A DNA stretch of 64,000 nt from Erythrophleum ivorense (lineage: Eukaryota; Streptophyta; Magnoliopsida; Fabales; Fabaceae): assembly GCA_026724425.1 (NCBI GenBank), contig JAIUCV010000278.1:930001-994000 (forward strand), given 5' to 3'. The notes under the pieces were generated by a model that was given only the letters and a program-made list of their open reading frames with translations, had not been told where the DNA came from and searched no databases. The stretch's first letter is position 1, and the number at the start of each line of letters is the position of its first letter. Made by a program: the position numbers and the translations under genes. This document shows, in pieces, positions 13,431 to 25,019 of this stretch.

Positions 13431-13708
13431 TGCAATACAAGAGAAAGGATCGATGTTACATTTGTGGCAAGAAATGTCATTTTACTAAACAGTGTCTTAG
13501 AAAATCCAAGAAAGACATCAAACTCCTTCGCCAACTTCAAGGCATCATTCCTCTATCTAATGACCAAGAAATTGAAGAGCTCTTCTTAGAGCAAAATGAT
13601 GCCAATTATTCAATGATCTTTGCCTTACTAGGCTTGCCCTCTTCTGATTCAAACATCTATGATTCTAATTATTCTAATGGACCAAATCAAACTAATGATT
13701 TCATCTAA
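13430..13708 (+). pseudogene. CCHC zinc knuckle of the viral coat protein
   Basis: An open 92-codon frame begins with a basic stretch and contains C-X2-C-X4-H-X4-C at 13454-13495 (first Cys codon at 13454, His at 13478, last Cys at 13493). This retroviral-type zinc knuckle binds nucleic acid and marks the C-terminal end of the coat domain. An acidic tail follows. The four metal ligands are intact although flanking sequence is broken. Confidence 0.85.
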
Positions 13709-13779
13709 CACAGTTATTCTATCTAACCATAAAGTTATGCAGAACAAAAGGAATCACAAATGCCTTATTTTGATATGCA

Positions 13780-14230
13780 GATTTTTAAAAGCAAGTACCA
13801 TAAGCTTATTTTTATCATTGCTTATATAAATACTAGCACCTCAAAGAGTTTAATGAATCCTGCAGTTCTCCTGTTGAAGCCTTGGACGAAACATTCTGAA
13901 TACTTTAGTGCTGCTGATTGAAAATTTTTTAAGGTTAATCTTATTACCAAAAAGAAAATTGGTATTAGAATTTTTTCTAATTATATCATTTATAAAAAAA
14001 AAGTTCTTGAAAGTAGTCTTCCTAATAAAGACATCCTTATTAGGATATATGTGTACTGCCAAGCTAAGAAATTTTAAATTCTTCCTAATGGCATTCAGTT
14101 CAAACAATATTTTAAGCCTTATACTGCAATTCCTAAGGTGTTTAAACTATAACAAGTCTCTATTGGATATGAATACATTCGTGATCAATTAATGCAATAC
14201 TATCCTGAGTCTCATAATCAATTTACTCAT
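13780..14230 (+). pseudogene. Degenerate aspartic protease of the endogenous pararetrovirus
   Basis: Where the retropepsin active site D-T-G is expected, the plus-strand frame near 13820-13870 reads A-Y-I-N-T-S followed by a conserved-looking M-N-P patch. The catalytic aspartate is replaced by asparagine and the glycine by serine, so this protease would be inactive even without the stops. The location between zinc knuckle and reverse transcriptase is as expected. Confidence 0.6.
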
Positions 14231-14329
14231 CTTTTTCTACTCTGAAAAAATCAAGACTTCTTTATTTAACTTCCCTTTAAAAGAAATGAAGACATTAATC
14301 CTATAAAGGCTATTCATCCTAACATGAAT

Positions 14330-15170
14330 CTTAATGATTTAGCTTTAGCCAGAGACGAATATGCAGCCCTCTTAAAGTAAGGTCTTATTAAACCAACAAA
14401 GTCTGATTGGGCTTACCAAACATTTTATGTGAAAAAACTCTCAAAGCATAAGCAAGAAAAAAAAAGAGATTAGTCATTGATTACAAGCCTCTTAATATGT
14501 TCTTTCAAGATGAAAAATTTATTTTGTTAAAGATCAGTTCACAGACCAGTCTATTGAAAGATGCAAAGGTATTTCCAAAGTTTGATCTTAAGGTTGGATT
14601 TTGGCAATTAAGAATTAATCCTACTAAAAGGTACAAAACAACATTTTGCATACCAAATGCCTAGTCTCAGTGGACAATCATGCCTTTTAGCCTTAAAGTG
14701 GTGGCATCTCTATTTCAAAAGGTTATGACAAAAATTTTTGAGCTTATTTTCCACAGCACCTTCATCTATATTGATGATATTCTCTTTTATTCCAAAATGA
14801 AGAAGACCACAAATAGCTCTTGTAGCAATTCTTGGATATCACAAAACAAAATGGGATTATGTTCTTAGCTCTTAAAAGCCAATTGGGTCAGGTCTAAATA
14901 GAATTTCTTGGGATGCATATTTCTAATTGACATTATCATCCAGGTCCACACATTACTCAGGAATTACTTATTTTCCTTAATAAAAATCTCATCTAAAATA
15001 AATTCAATAGTTCCTTGGGATAATAAATTTTATTAGAGATTTTATCTTATATGCATCTAATCATACCAGCCAATTGTCAAAACTTCTTAAAAAGAATCTC
15101 CCATCTTAGAGTCCAGCACAAACAGTAGTTGTAAGACACCTCAAAAGGGTTTTTCAAACCCTTTTGCCTT
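14330..15170 (+). pseudogene. Reverse transcriptase of the endogenous pararetrovirus
   Basis: The frame opening at 14680 starts with a M-P-F-S-L-K stretch, the family's conserved M-P-F-G-L-K block. It reaches the catalytic Y-I-D-D box at 14767-14778, followed by I-L-F-Y-S. The fingers region lies upstream at 14340-14650 in shifted frames. The enzyme copies pregenomic RNA into DNA. A poly-A stretch at 14457-14465 and several stops and frame changes show it is inactive. Confidence 0.85.
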
Positions 15171-15562
15171 TAAAGATTCTTGATAAGGGCAAACGAATAC
15201 TTTAAATCGATGCAAGTAAAGACTTTTAGGAAGTTGTTCTTATTAAAGAGATTGATGGAAAAAAATATTACTGTGGCTATGTAAGCGGGTAATTTAAAGA
15301 CTCAAAAAAGCATTATTATGCAATTTACAAAGAGATTCTTGCAGTCAAAAGGGGGATAAAAAAATTCAGCCTTTATTTGAGTCCATATAAACTTGTGGTT
15401 CAAATGTATAATTTATTATTCCCTAAAATATTAGAATCTAAGAAAACAGTCCTGTCAGATAAACAATTGCTTTGCCGGAAAGATTGGTTTTCCTGTTATA
15501 AATTCAAAGTTGAACACATTAAGGGCCACAACAACATCATTGCAGATTACCTCTCCAGATAA
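15170..15562 (+). pseudogene. RNase H domain of the endogenous pararetrovirus
   Basis: Frames from 15170 read I-D-A-S near 15208, then a C-G-Y-V-S-G block, a Y-K-E-I-L-A-V-K block near 15327, and end in H-I-K-G-H-N-N-I-I-A-D-Y-L-S-R just before the stop at 15560-15562. This is the usual end of the caulimovirid polymerase. One stop interrupts the first block and another follows the S-G. Confidence 0.82.
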
Positions 15563-15565
15563 AAA

Positions 15566-16611
15566 ATGGTGAATTTGATCACCTTTGCAAAGCCAATCCC
15601 TCTCATTCTCATGGCTCATTCTATTCCTGGATGTACCATCTATCATCCTCTCCCCTTCTCATCTCAGCTCAAGAAAGATTTTCCACTATGCGAAATAAAA
15701 CCAAAAACCCCTGCTGAAGTTCAACAACTTGCGGAAAAGCCTCTGTTTCACTACCTCCATAGGTATCTCATGGATTCTTCCTTTGCTGTCTACCCATCCT
15801 CCTTCAATTTACAAACTCCATTCTTAATTCTCTTTAGGATTCGCACTTAAATCACTGATGATGCTCTCTAGTATTTATAGGCTCTCGCTGTTCTATATTC
15901 TGGAGTCATAGAATTCCCTCCTCTCCTCATTTCCCAATTCCTTAATCAAGAAAAAAATAAAGATTTTAATCTTTGAACTCTCCTTGAATGATTTTCTCCT
16001 ATATACTAGCGGCGACAAGAACTTTAAAAAATTATCATGTAACATAACTTATGAAACAACCTTAAAGCCAATAAAAAGGTTTCTAGTATTTTTATCATCC
16101 ATCGACCTTACTGAACCAACAAACAAAACATGCTCCTCACAAGGATTATGCTTATGAATGGAATACTTTTTTTGATTGGCCTAAACAGTCCAATGATGTT
16201 CTAAAAGCCCTTAAATCATTTTTATGTGAGATTAATAATTATTATGAAAACACATTTGTTTTCTGTACAACATTAGGTCAATTCCTTGGTGAGTTCATTC
16301 CCGAAGAACTTAGGTTACCAAAGGTAAACCTTCCAAATATTGAAATTTGAACTTCAGCTCAAATGGTCAATTTCCTTTAAGGTTCTAGTTCACAATCTCA
16401 ACTTACATCAACATCACAAAACTAGTTGATATGTCTTCAAGACACTCACATGCAAGACTCACAAGACCTGCATGAGCTAGATAATTTTGATAAACTTGAG
16501 GAATGGTTGTTCTTACGCTTTGGAAAATCAACAGATAATCCAAATGTTATGGATGATTCTAATGATGAACATAAGCTGTCACCTTCATATGAGCCAATAA
16601 AGAAACAATAA
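15566..16611 (+). pseudogene. Post-RNase H region of the endogenous pararetrovirus, function unknown
   Basis: Immediately downstream of the RNase H stop, a 94-codon frame (15566-15850) and further fragments to a 61-codon frame (16426-16611) form a coherent but broken coding region of about 350 codons. I recognise no enzyme motif. The last part is acidic and rich in Asp, Asn and Ser. Its place corresponds to a C-terminal extension or second reading frame, as some florendovirus- or caulimovirus-type genomes have. It could be a distant translational transactivator, but nothing in the sequence proves that. Confidence 0.5.
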
Positions 16612-16827
16612 AGTTTATCCTCAATCAAGCTGGCATCTGTCCTATTGTATAATTATTGTCCTTATGTGTTAGACTACTTTTTCACATGATGTGCTTTTAG
16701 GTTTGCTTTTAAGATGTGGTTTGCTTTATTCTAAAAAAGCTACTTTATGTAAATTATTAAAGGTGTGTCTATACTGTTATCTCCCACTTTTGTAAAAGGT
16801 TGTTTGTCCCTTTGTAAGAGCCTCTGG

Positions 16828-16837
16828 CTATAAGAAG
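16828..16837 (+). promoter_or_regulatory. Likely TATA box of the pararetroviral pregenomic RNA promoter
   Basis: CTATAAGAAG sits about 220 bp after the last coding fragment and 660 bp before the right end of the integrant. This is where caulimovirid pregenomic promoters lie, and CTCTGGCTATAAGAAG is similar in style to the TATA region of the 35S promoter. Downstream sequence to 17487 would be leader. Whether it still drives transcription is unknown. Confidence 0.5.
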
Positions 16838-17502
16838 TGTGTTTCTCCACAGAAGTAAGGGGGAGAAAAAGAGGAGTCTTGTATTCTTAGTTTAAAAAAT
16901 AAGAAACTCTCAAGTTTCCCATGACTTCTTTTTAGATATTTTTACTTTTAAAATCTTTTATAGTGAATCCCTTACAATTATCTTATTTGATACAAGTATC
17001 TTTGAACTTGTTTTGTATAAGGATCCTTTGCATCAGAAAGTGTTGAAAAGAAAATAATTTTGATTAAAGTTTTCCCCTTGTCTATGAGTTTTTCAATTAA
17101 AAAGTTTTTTGAAAAGATCAAAAGAATCATTGATCCTAAAATGTCAGGACAAGAAAAAAGCCTAAAAGAAGAAAGGTTACTAGTCCAAGCATACCAAGAA
17201 GAGGATTCTGTTGATTCTAATTGAAAAGTAAGAATAGATTGTTTTGTGTTAAGAAGACAAGACATAGAACCTATCTCAAGAACACTAAAGGATAAGTGTA
17301 AGCATCACTCATATTACTTCTGTCCATATTATTTTTCTATTACTTCTGAAGAGAGAAATGAAGTTGATCAAATAGCTCCTCCTCTCCCTTTAGAGTATGT
17401 TCAGATACACTCTGAACTCATGGTACATCATGAATGATATATCTCTGAAGGAGATCTTCAGAAGGTGAGTTAAAAGAATTCTCGCTACTACACCCTGTGG
17501 TA

Positions 17503-18400
17503 GGTTTAAATTAAAAAATTTTATTAATTACATTTTCACCGTGACTTTGTATAACTATCACACTATTCATCTTGATCCGAATCTATTATTAATTGGAAAA
17601 AGCTGACTGAAAAACATGTCCATTTTTTACTTTTAAAGCAAGTCTCCACTTTTTCTTACAGCTTTCACTACACATTGAATCTTTAATGTAATTTCTTTAT
17701 ATTACCAAGAGAAAAAAAAAAAATCTTCATTCTTTCATGGAATTATAATTTAGGTTCATACCTTAATAGTACATTTAATTTTCAACTCTAATTTGTCTTC
17801 CTCTCCTCTTGTTAAAAACTTCACATCTCATTTTCAACCCTACTTCATCACAATAGTCAATACATCAAGGTAAAATTAATTAGTATATACAGACAATCAA
17901 TATTAACGTCAAATGCATTGTAATTGATAATTTCATATTTATTTTTCTTTATGCCATAAGTGTGATGTTAGCCATTGTTGTAATTAATTAAAAAAAAAAA
18001 GGAATATATGGTGCACCTCTATTATTACCATACTTTTGAACGTGTACTCTAATTATTGTTATCTGAATACTAAATAAGTGTTATATGTCAAGTAATTTGA
18101 TTGTATGTTGAACTTCACACTTTATAATATATAAAATATTATAATTTAAACAAATTAAATTAGCACTTCACTTTCTAGTTTTCAAATGACAACGTATATC
18201 TAAATCTGGTATACACCGTATATATTAATGTTTTCTTATTGGTTTGATAGCTATCTATGGACTATGGTGATGTCTCTTTGCCCTTTACAATATAATGCGG
18301 CTTCTAGGAAGCTTTGACTTGTATGATCTGGAAGCAGAAATCAGAGCCAGTAAGTTGGCTTTTTACAACATTGCTGCATTGGGAAAAATATAAGAACGAA
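17503..18400. other. AT-rich intergenic spacer right of the viral integrant
   Basis: No gene-like signal was found. Host sequence resumes at 17503, directly after the second copy of the 15-bp viral terminal repeat. Confidence 0.4.
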
Positions 18401-18429
18401 TGTACAACCACCAAAATTACTTGCTGAAA

Positions 18430-18549
18430 TGTTATATATATATATATATAGAACAACGCGAAACTGGAAACTCCGCATCCCACTTTTTAAATTTGGAAAG
18501 GTTGGGTTATTGGGGGTGGGGGCCGGGGGCCGGGGGCGGTTGGATGGTA

Positions 18550-18593
<44 letters not shown>

Positions 18594-18640
18594 TTATTAT
18601 ATATAGTATATATTATACATATATTTTATATTATATAAAA
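18430..18640. repeat. (TA)n microsatellites flanking a perfect G-quadruplex motif
   Basis: Alternating TA tracts at 18433-18450 and about 18554-18587 bracket a short GC-rich island. At 18512-18536 four runs of five G are separated by T, CC and CC, a textbook G-quadruplex-forming sequence. It stands out sharply from the surrounding AT-rich DNA. Short frames across this block are microsatellite artefacts. Confidence 0.75.
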
Positions 18641-19517
18641 TAAATATAACATATTATATTTGTAATTATAATATAATTTTCTTTAACTTGTTTGCATAAA
18701 AAATATCTTTAGTTTCATTAAAAATTTTATTAAAAAATTATCTCAACTTGTTAACTTTTTTGTCTTATATAATTTAAAGTCAAAGATGTAAATTTTAATA
18801 TTGAATCATACAAGATAATAATTATTTTAATTGAAAAGCTAATAACAAAAATATAAAAAGTGCCTTATATATATATTTTTAAAAATCCATAATTATGGAA
18901 TAAAAAGAATTTATAGCAAGTTATATACAAAGAAATAATATTATTGCATTTTATAAAAGTTATACAGTTGTTTATAATTTGTTGAAATAATGTAAATTAA
19001 CTTATTTGCCAAAAAAGAGAAGATAAAGTACATTTTTACGGCACTTGATGCTCTGAGTTTAAGTGAATTTTTTTTAAAAGAATTCATTTGAACACAGAGC
19101 ATTCTGCATTCATAAATTTTTATTAAAAAAAATCAAAAAGGAGAATGGAGAGTCCTTACTCTATGTTCCTTTTTAAAAAAAATAATCAATATAGCATCTC
19201 AATAAATGGTTTTGGTGGCTGCACGGTTCTAATGTTTTTCTTTATGCAATAACGTGGTCAAAAAGCCCCACTAAGTTGGCACCATGATATGAGCAATTTA
19301 TGAAAATAATGTTTTAATAATCTTGCTTTACTCTCTCTCTTTCTCTCTCTCTCTCTCTCTAGATTAGGGCAGAAGCCAACAAAATTTTTTTTAAGAGAGT
19401 CATATGTAATTTTATAAAAACTTGTATAAAAAAATTTATTATATTTTTTTGGATCATATCAAAATTTTACTAGAATTACAAGGGAGCCAAATTGCTCTCT
19501 GGTTCCCCTTACTTTGG

Positions 19518-19571
<54 letters not shown>

Positions 19572-20930
19572 GTATGTAAATCTAACAAATAAAGATATAT
19601 ATTTAAAAAATTTTAGTTCAATTGTTCTAACTAAATATGACAATTTATATTGCTAACAAATTAAAAGTTTTTTTCTCTCTCTAAAGGATGAGGTGCATTA
19701 TAGATATGCCAATTGTATTTTAAAAATTGCATAAACTAAAAACATATATAATAAGAAGTTAAATTTAAATAATATAATTTAACGAGTCACATATCAGTTT
19801 ATAAAGTTAAATTTGTTTTCATAATTATACTTTTGAAGCTAGCATTTTCTAATTTTGGTTTTACTTTTTTATTATATCTATTCTAAACTTCACTTCAAAA
19901 AAATTTAAATTACGCCAGCTTTTTCTCCAATAAATCTAATTATTTTCTAAGATTTCTGTTTAATAAGTTTTCATTTGATGCACATTCTCCTTGTTGTCGG
20001 ACTCTACTATGGGTCAAAATATTATCTAAATCCATAAATAGATCTGAAATGATCGTTGAAGACTATCCTATCTTTATTGAAAACACAAGAGATTGCACAT
20101 GTCAACAATTTAATTATTTTTACTTGCAACATAAAAATATATATATCTTTAAAAAAAAGCAAATTAAGCTAACATTTGATTAAATTACATCTTTTTTTTA
20201 ATTATATTAAATTTGTTTGATATTTTAATATATATTATAATTTTTTTATAATTTATTTTTTGTCAAAAAATTAAATTTTTTTATACAACATGATATTATA
20301 ATTTTATTTTTAATATAACAATAAAAAACACATATTATATAAAAAATTAATTTTATTAATAAAAAATAAATTAAAAAAAGTTTAGTCTAATTTCTTAAAT
20401 AATATAGGTATGAAATATAATTTAACAAACTTCAAAACATATTAGTGTAATTTTGTCTTTAAAAAAATATCCTTTCCTCTATTTTTTTTCTATATTGAAT
20501 TATTAAAGCAGATCAGTCCATATAACATTAATTGTCACCTAATTATAAAAGTATAAATTATGTATATATTTTTTTAAATTTTACTAAAATTATAGGAATT
20601 TTTTATTATTTTTAAAAAATACATAAATTTTACTTAAAATAAAATGTTACATATATATTAGTTTAATTTTATAATTTATTGATTAAAATATCCTTTACTA
20701 ACATCAATATATATATATTTAGTTAAAATACCATTTTATATATTTTTTATTATAAATTTTTTAGTCAAAAAATTTACAACTTCGTTAAAATGTATATTTT
20801 AAAATAAAAAGAAAATTTATGTAATTTATTCTTATAAAAATAATGAAAATTATGAATAAAAAATCATGTAATTATTCTTTGGCATCTAAGCATAAACTAT
20901 CCATAAGTACTTGGCATCGCAAAGCAAACC
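18641..20930. other. AT-rich spacer with (CT)n microsatellites
   Basis: (CT)n tracts lie at about 19331-19361 and 19520-19557, the latter running into (TA)n. No coding region or transposon end could be identified. Confidence 0.5.
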
Positions 20931-21525
20931 AAAAACAAACAAACAAACACACACAGTCTAATAACAAAATATAAGCCAAACCTAAAACTATTTTCAAGTT
21001 GTCCGCAAACTTTTCAAATTTTGCGCTGAAATTAAGAGTAGATATAAAGGAATTGAAATCCTCTCCTGTGGACATTGCACATGAGAAAGGATTTAGAGCA
21101 TCTAAATTAAATTAGATTATTTAAGTTTAATTTTCTATTTTTTATATTAAATATTATTTTTAAATTAATAATTAAAAATTATTTTTATTTTATATTCTAT
21201 TGTCTTTATTTTTATTAAAATAAAAAAATTGAATCATCTAAATTCTCTTCCATACCCCCTCTCAATCCAAACAACTTAGTTTCTCGTGTCACTAGCCACC
21301 GAAGAAGATCCAATTTGAGATAAAGAGTCAAAGATAATGCAACTGATTCAGACAATTTTATCTTCAACAAGCCTTTTATATTAAAAACGGTCTTTTTCAA
21401 GTTGCCCAGAAAATACCTTCAAGGCATTGCAAATTGCACCCCAAAAACAAAATCTAATAACAAATACAACCCTCGCCTAAAATTATTTTCAAGTTGTTTC
21501 CAAACTCTTTCAAAGTTTTTTTTAA
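20930..21525. repeat. Direct repeat pair, about 85 bp, 510 bp apart
   Basis: The stretch near 20955-21020 (TCTAATAACAAAATA, then CCTAAAACTATTTTCAAGTTG and AAACTTTTCAAA) recurs near 21451-21515 (TCTAATAACAAATAC, then CCTAAAATTATTTTCAAGTTG and AAACTCTTTCAAA). The intervening sequence is AT-rich, so this may be a decayed element bounded by direct repeats. The minus-strand frames across the block have no recognisable domain. Confidence 0.45.
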
Positions 21526-22074
21526 TAATAAATTTCGGCCTCATTTATTTTACCAAAAAAAAAAGCAGTCCTTTTCTGTTTCAAATGCAACTTTACTACC
21601 ATGTGCAAGAGACATTGCTTTTCATTTATTTAAGACAACTTAAGGAAAATTAAGCAGAAAATGCATTTCAAGAAAATGTTTATAATAAAAAACAAAAATG
21701 CATTCTCACTAAACATGAAGTCGTCAATTAAAAAACACCATGAATTAACCAGAAGGCTTTTCTTGTGAGTTATAATAGAAAATGAACATTATAATAAATA
21801 AATAAATAAATAAATTGCTCTCTCATATTACTTTCTAGAATTATATTATTTTTTGTTATAAATATAATTTATTAAAAAATATTTTTTTAAACTTTTATTT
21901 CAATATTACTTATTTTATATTAAAAACTAAGAAATTAAATTTATTTTAAATTTAAAAATAATTATTTTTATTGATTAAATATATATTTAATATTTATTAT
22001 GTAATGTAAATAATAAATATAAAGATATTTTAGTTAAAATAAATATAAATATAAATTATTTTTAATCAAACTTC

Positions 22075-22605
22075 ATTTTAGTCTCTCACATATAAAAGAT
22101 TTTTAATTTAGTCATTTATAAAATTACTTTTTCAATTTAGTCTTTTATAAATAAAGTATTTTTTAATTTAATTTCTTATATCTAAAGTATTTTTCAATTT
22201 AGTTCTTCATAAAATTATTTTTTTTAATTTGATCATTCACATATGAGTATTTATTAATTTAATTCTTCACAAATAAAATTATTATCAATAATGTCATTTT
22301 ATCAATTTATTATAAATGAAATTAACAATACATTCATAAAAGAACATTATTTATAAACTATCAAAAAATATATTACATATCATTATATATGTTAATTTAA
22401 TTTACAATAGAATAATAGAGAAGAGCATTGTTGATAAGATTTTATTTGTGAGAGATTAAATTAAAAAAGTAATTATATGAGATATCTAATTTAAAAATAT
22501 CTTATATATGAGAAATCAAATTGAGAAATAACTTTATAGAAATATTAAATTGAGAAATACTCTCTCTATATATACACATATATAAGAGACCAAAATATAA
22601 TTTTA
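22075..22605. mobile_element. Long-inverted-repeat (foldback) element, about 530 bp
   Basis: The left arm begins TTTTAGTCTCTCACATATAA and alternates motifs like TTTCAATTTAGTC. The right arm read in reverse complement begins TTTTGGTCTCTTATATATG and has the same alternating motifs (TCTCAATTTGATTTCTCATA). The arms meet near 22310-22390. Such paired arms with subterminal repeats fit a MULE-type or foldback MITE. No target duplication was resolved and no coding sequence lies inside. Confidence 0.5.
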
Positions 22606-23270
22606 TTTGTATATTTTTTATTGCAAATAATATATTTTTTTAAATAAAAAGAGAATAGTATAATTTGAATATCTTTAAAACAAATTTAATTTTACAATTG
22701 AGGTTCTTAGAAAACAAAGCCAAAACATTGTTACAAGTCAAATATAATTTTGATTTATGAAATCTGAGAGATTTATAACAACATAATATTAATAAAAAGT
22801 TGTAATTGAAACACAATGACATGGAAAGTATTTACATTGGAAGTAATAAAACCATGAACTCGGATTGGAGGAGTCTGAATTCCTTTTTTATAATATCTTT
22901 GAACTTGGATTAAGACAATTTGAGTTCAAAGTGGAAATAATTTTTAAAAAAAATTTATGAAATTTAATGGAATGAAATAAATATATTTAAAAATATAAAT
23001 TTAAAAAGAAATGCGTTGAAATTATTTTATTTGATATTTAAAGATATATAAATTAGATAATTATGCCTTTTGTAAATAATTTTTAAAAAAATGTAATTAA
23101 TGTAAAACTAATATAATATGAAGACCAACAAAAATAAATAAAATGATATATAATAATGGTAAGAAATTCATAAAAGATGTAACAATAAATTATATAAATA
23201 TTATAAAAAAAATATACTAAAATAAATTATTTCTAATGCCATAACAAGGTTTTCTTCTCTCACATTGTGG
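22606..23270. other. AT-rich intergenic spacer
   Basis: No gene or paired repeat was recognised. A 60-codon minus-strand frame at 22640-22822 is a low-complexity chance frame. Confidence 0.4.
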
Positions 23271-23273
23271 TCG

Positions 23274-23648
23274 CTATTGTCTTTTTCGGTTTGATTGTTG
23301 TTGCTCTTGTTCATTAGATAAAGAACTTAAATTAAAGCATGGGGAATTAGCTGAAGGAATCAACTTATATGATGTCACAAATCTTAGTTGCAATGATCCT
23401 CCAACATTAAAGAAGCTATCAACATATGCAACACTAAATGTAGATATATCAAACAAAAAGTCAACAAATAATCCTTTAAATTGCTGTTCAGATGTTTCAA
23501 AATGAAACATAGTCGACAATGGCATGTAATATAAAAGATCAGATCCTACAAAATCACCAACTTGACTGGTTGAAACAAAAGAAGATAAACTGACTATACA
23601 AATATCGTGAGACATTGCGGTCAAAATATATGAAGATAGATCGACCAT
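23274..23648 (-). other. Unassigned open frame, 124 codons, probably a transposon or gene fragment
   Basis: This minus-strand frame is longer than chance frames nearby and less AT-biased. It ends in a glutamine- and arginine-rich tail. I recognise no domain, and there are no obvious splice sites or start context. An hAT-type element begins about 390 bp to its right. It could be a remnant of a retroelement polyprotein or nothing at all. Confidence 0.2.
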
Positions 23649-24034
23649 ACTACTGCTGATGCCCTATTGCACCAGCTCTTTATTTTGCGGCCTTTATCTT
23701 GGAACAGTAGGTTGTTAAGATGATAAATAACCCTGACAATGCTTACCCAATTGACCTATTGAAATTTGAAGTTTGGATAAATTTAGCATCGGTTTAGTAA
23801 GTTGGGAGAAGAGTGAAAATTGTTGTTCATCAAGAGTCAATAATATTTTTTGGTATCTCGACCTACAATTTCACAAAAAAAATCAAAGGTAGAGGATTTT
23901 GCAAATGTATCTGATCTTGCAAGTGAAGTAAATTTATGTAATAATATATATCAAGATATGGAAGAGAACAAATGTAAAAAATGTTTAGACAAAGTCTATG
24001 TCTTTCTTGTATCGCTCATTTATGTAAGTCGAAA

Positions 24035-24724
24035 TAGGGGTGTGCAAAATTGTCTCAGTTTTATTAGCCTGTCTTGGCTCGATGCACAATCAGGTCGGGA
24101 AAATTTACAAAAAAAAAAAAAATTGAAATAAGATCGGGTCAAGATAATACTTCAAGTTAAGATGAGCTTCGGGATAACCTTTTGGCCTTATCGAGCCTGG
24201 CCTGGCCCGGCCCAAAGTCTCTATATATATATATTTATTTATATATAAAAAGATAGGGATTAAATTGAAAAAAAAATTATTTTTAAGGTTTTTTTTTTAT
24301 AATTTTAGCCAAAAAATTTTAAATATATTGTATAAATTATAAATAATTATAGGGGTCAAAATTTATATTAGAGCTCTTTTAAATATAATTATCACATTCA
24401 TCTAAAAAAAATAAAATTAAAAAATACATATTTTTTCAAATTTTAGCTATTATATTTACATTTTTTCTCTTTTTTTCCTTGAGTTCATATTTTTCATGTT
24501 TATTGCATAAATTTTAAAAAAATATATTAAAAAAATAGTTATATGCCTAAAACAATTGAGTAAATATAACAATATAAATTTTTAAAATTTTAAAACTTTT
24601 TTCTTAAAAAAAAAATTAGCCTGATTGGCTCAGCCTAAGACGTATTTTTTATCCCAAAGTTGAAATCAGGCCGAGACTCAGGTTAAAGCAAATCCCAACC
24701 CGTGCCGGCCCGTGCCCACCCCTA
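24035..24724. mobile_element. hAT-type non-autonomous element, copy 1 (690 bp)
   Basis: The left end is TAGGGGTGTGCAAAA. The right end read in reverse complement is TAGGGGTGGGCACGGGCC. Near both ends lie GGCCCGGCC-like stretches, and the middle is AT-rich. Flanking octamers AGTCGAAA (24027-24034) and AATTGAAA (24725-24732) agree at 6 of 8 positions, consistent with a decayed 8-bp hAT target duplication. Two further copies of the same family lie at 37867-38559 and 62579-63114. Confidence 0.62.
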
Positions 24725-25019
24725 AATTGAAAAGGAGTTATGTTCATACTGCTTGTGTCTCACCTTCAAATATTGCAAATGTAATAGGCACAATTTGCTA
24801 ATCGCTATCTTATATCGTTGTGATAATTCCTAACTATTTATATTATTATACATATTTTCTCTTAATAAAAATGATGTTAGCCTCCAATTATAGGGTAAAT
24901 AATACTTTTATAGATAAAACAAGCATACTTAAAATGAATAGCTTTATACTCAATTCTTACTTAAAAAATGATAGTTTTTGTCTTAACTTTGAGTATATTG
25001 ATAACTAATCACACTTTGT

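Larger units (their letters stand above)
10010..17502 (+). mobile_element. Endogenous pararetrovirus (Caulimoviridae-like), full-length but inactivated
   Basis: A 7.49-kb block carries the order expected of plant pararetroviruses: tRNA-Met primer site, movement-protein-like region, coat-like region with CCHC zinc knuckle, degenerate aspartic protease, reverse transcriptase, RNase H, a further C-terminal region, and a TATA-type promoter. The 15-bp sequence CTACACCCTGTGGTA occurs at 10010-10024 and again at 17488-17502. The integrated copy therefore appears to be a circular genome opened at its minus-strand start and inserted once, with a short terminal overlap. The length matches the known 7-9 kb genomes. 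Stop codons and frameshifts interrupt all coding regions, so it is a fossil. A single large polyprotein-type layout without LTRs suggests a petuvirus- or florendovirus-like lineage; the genus is not settled. No target duplication is expected, because these viruses lack integrase. Confidence 0.88.

Noticed and set aside
18400..18638. Overlapping short frames with Tyr-Ile repeats
   Set aside because: They are translations of (TA)n tracts.
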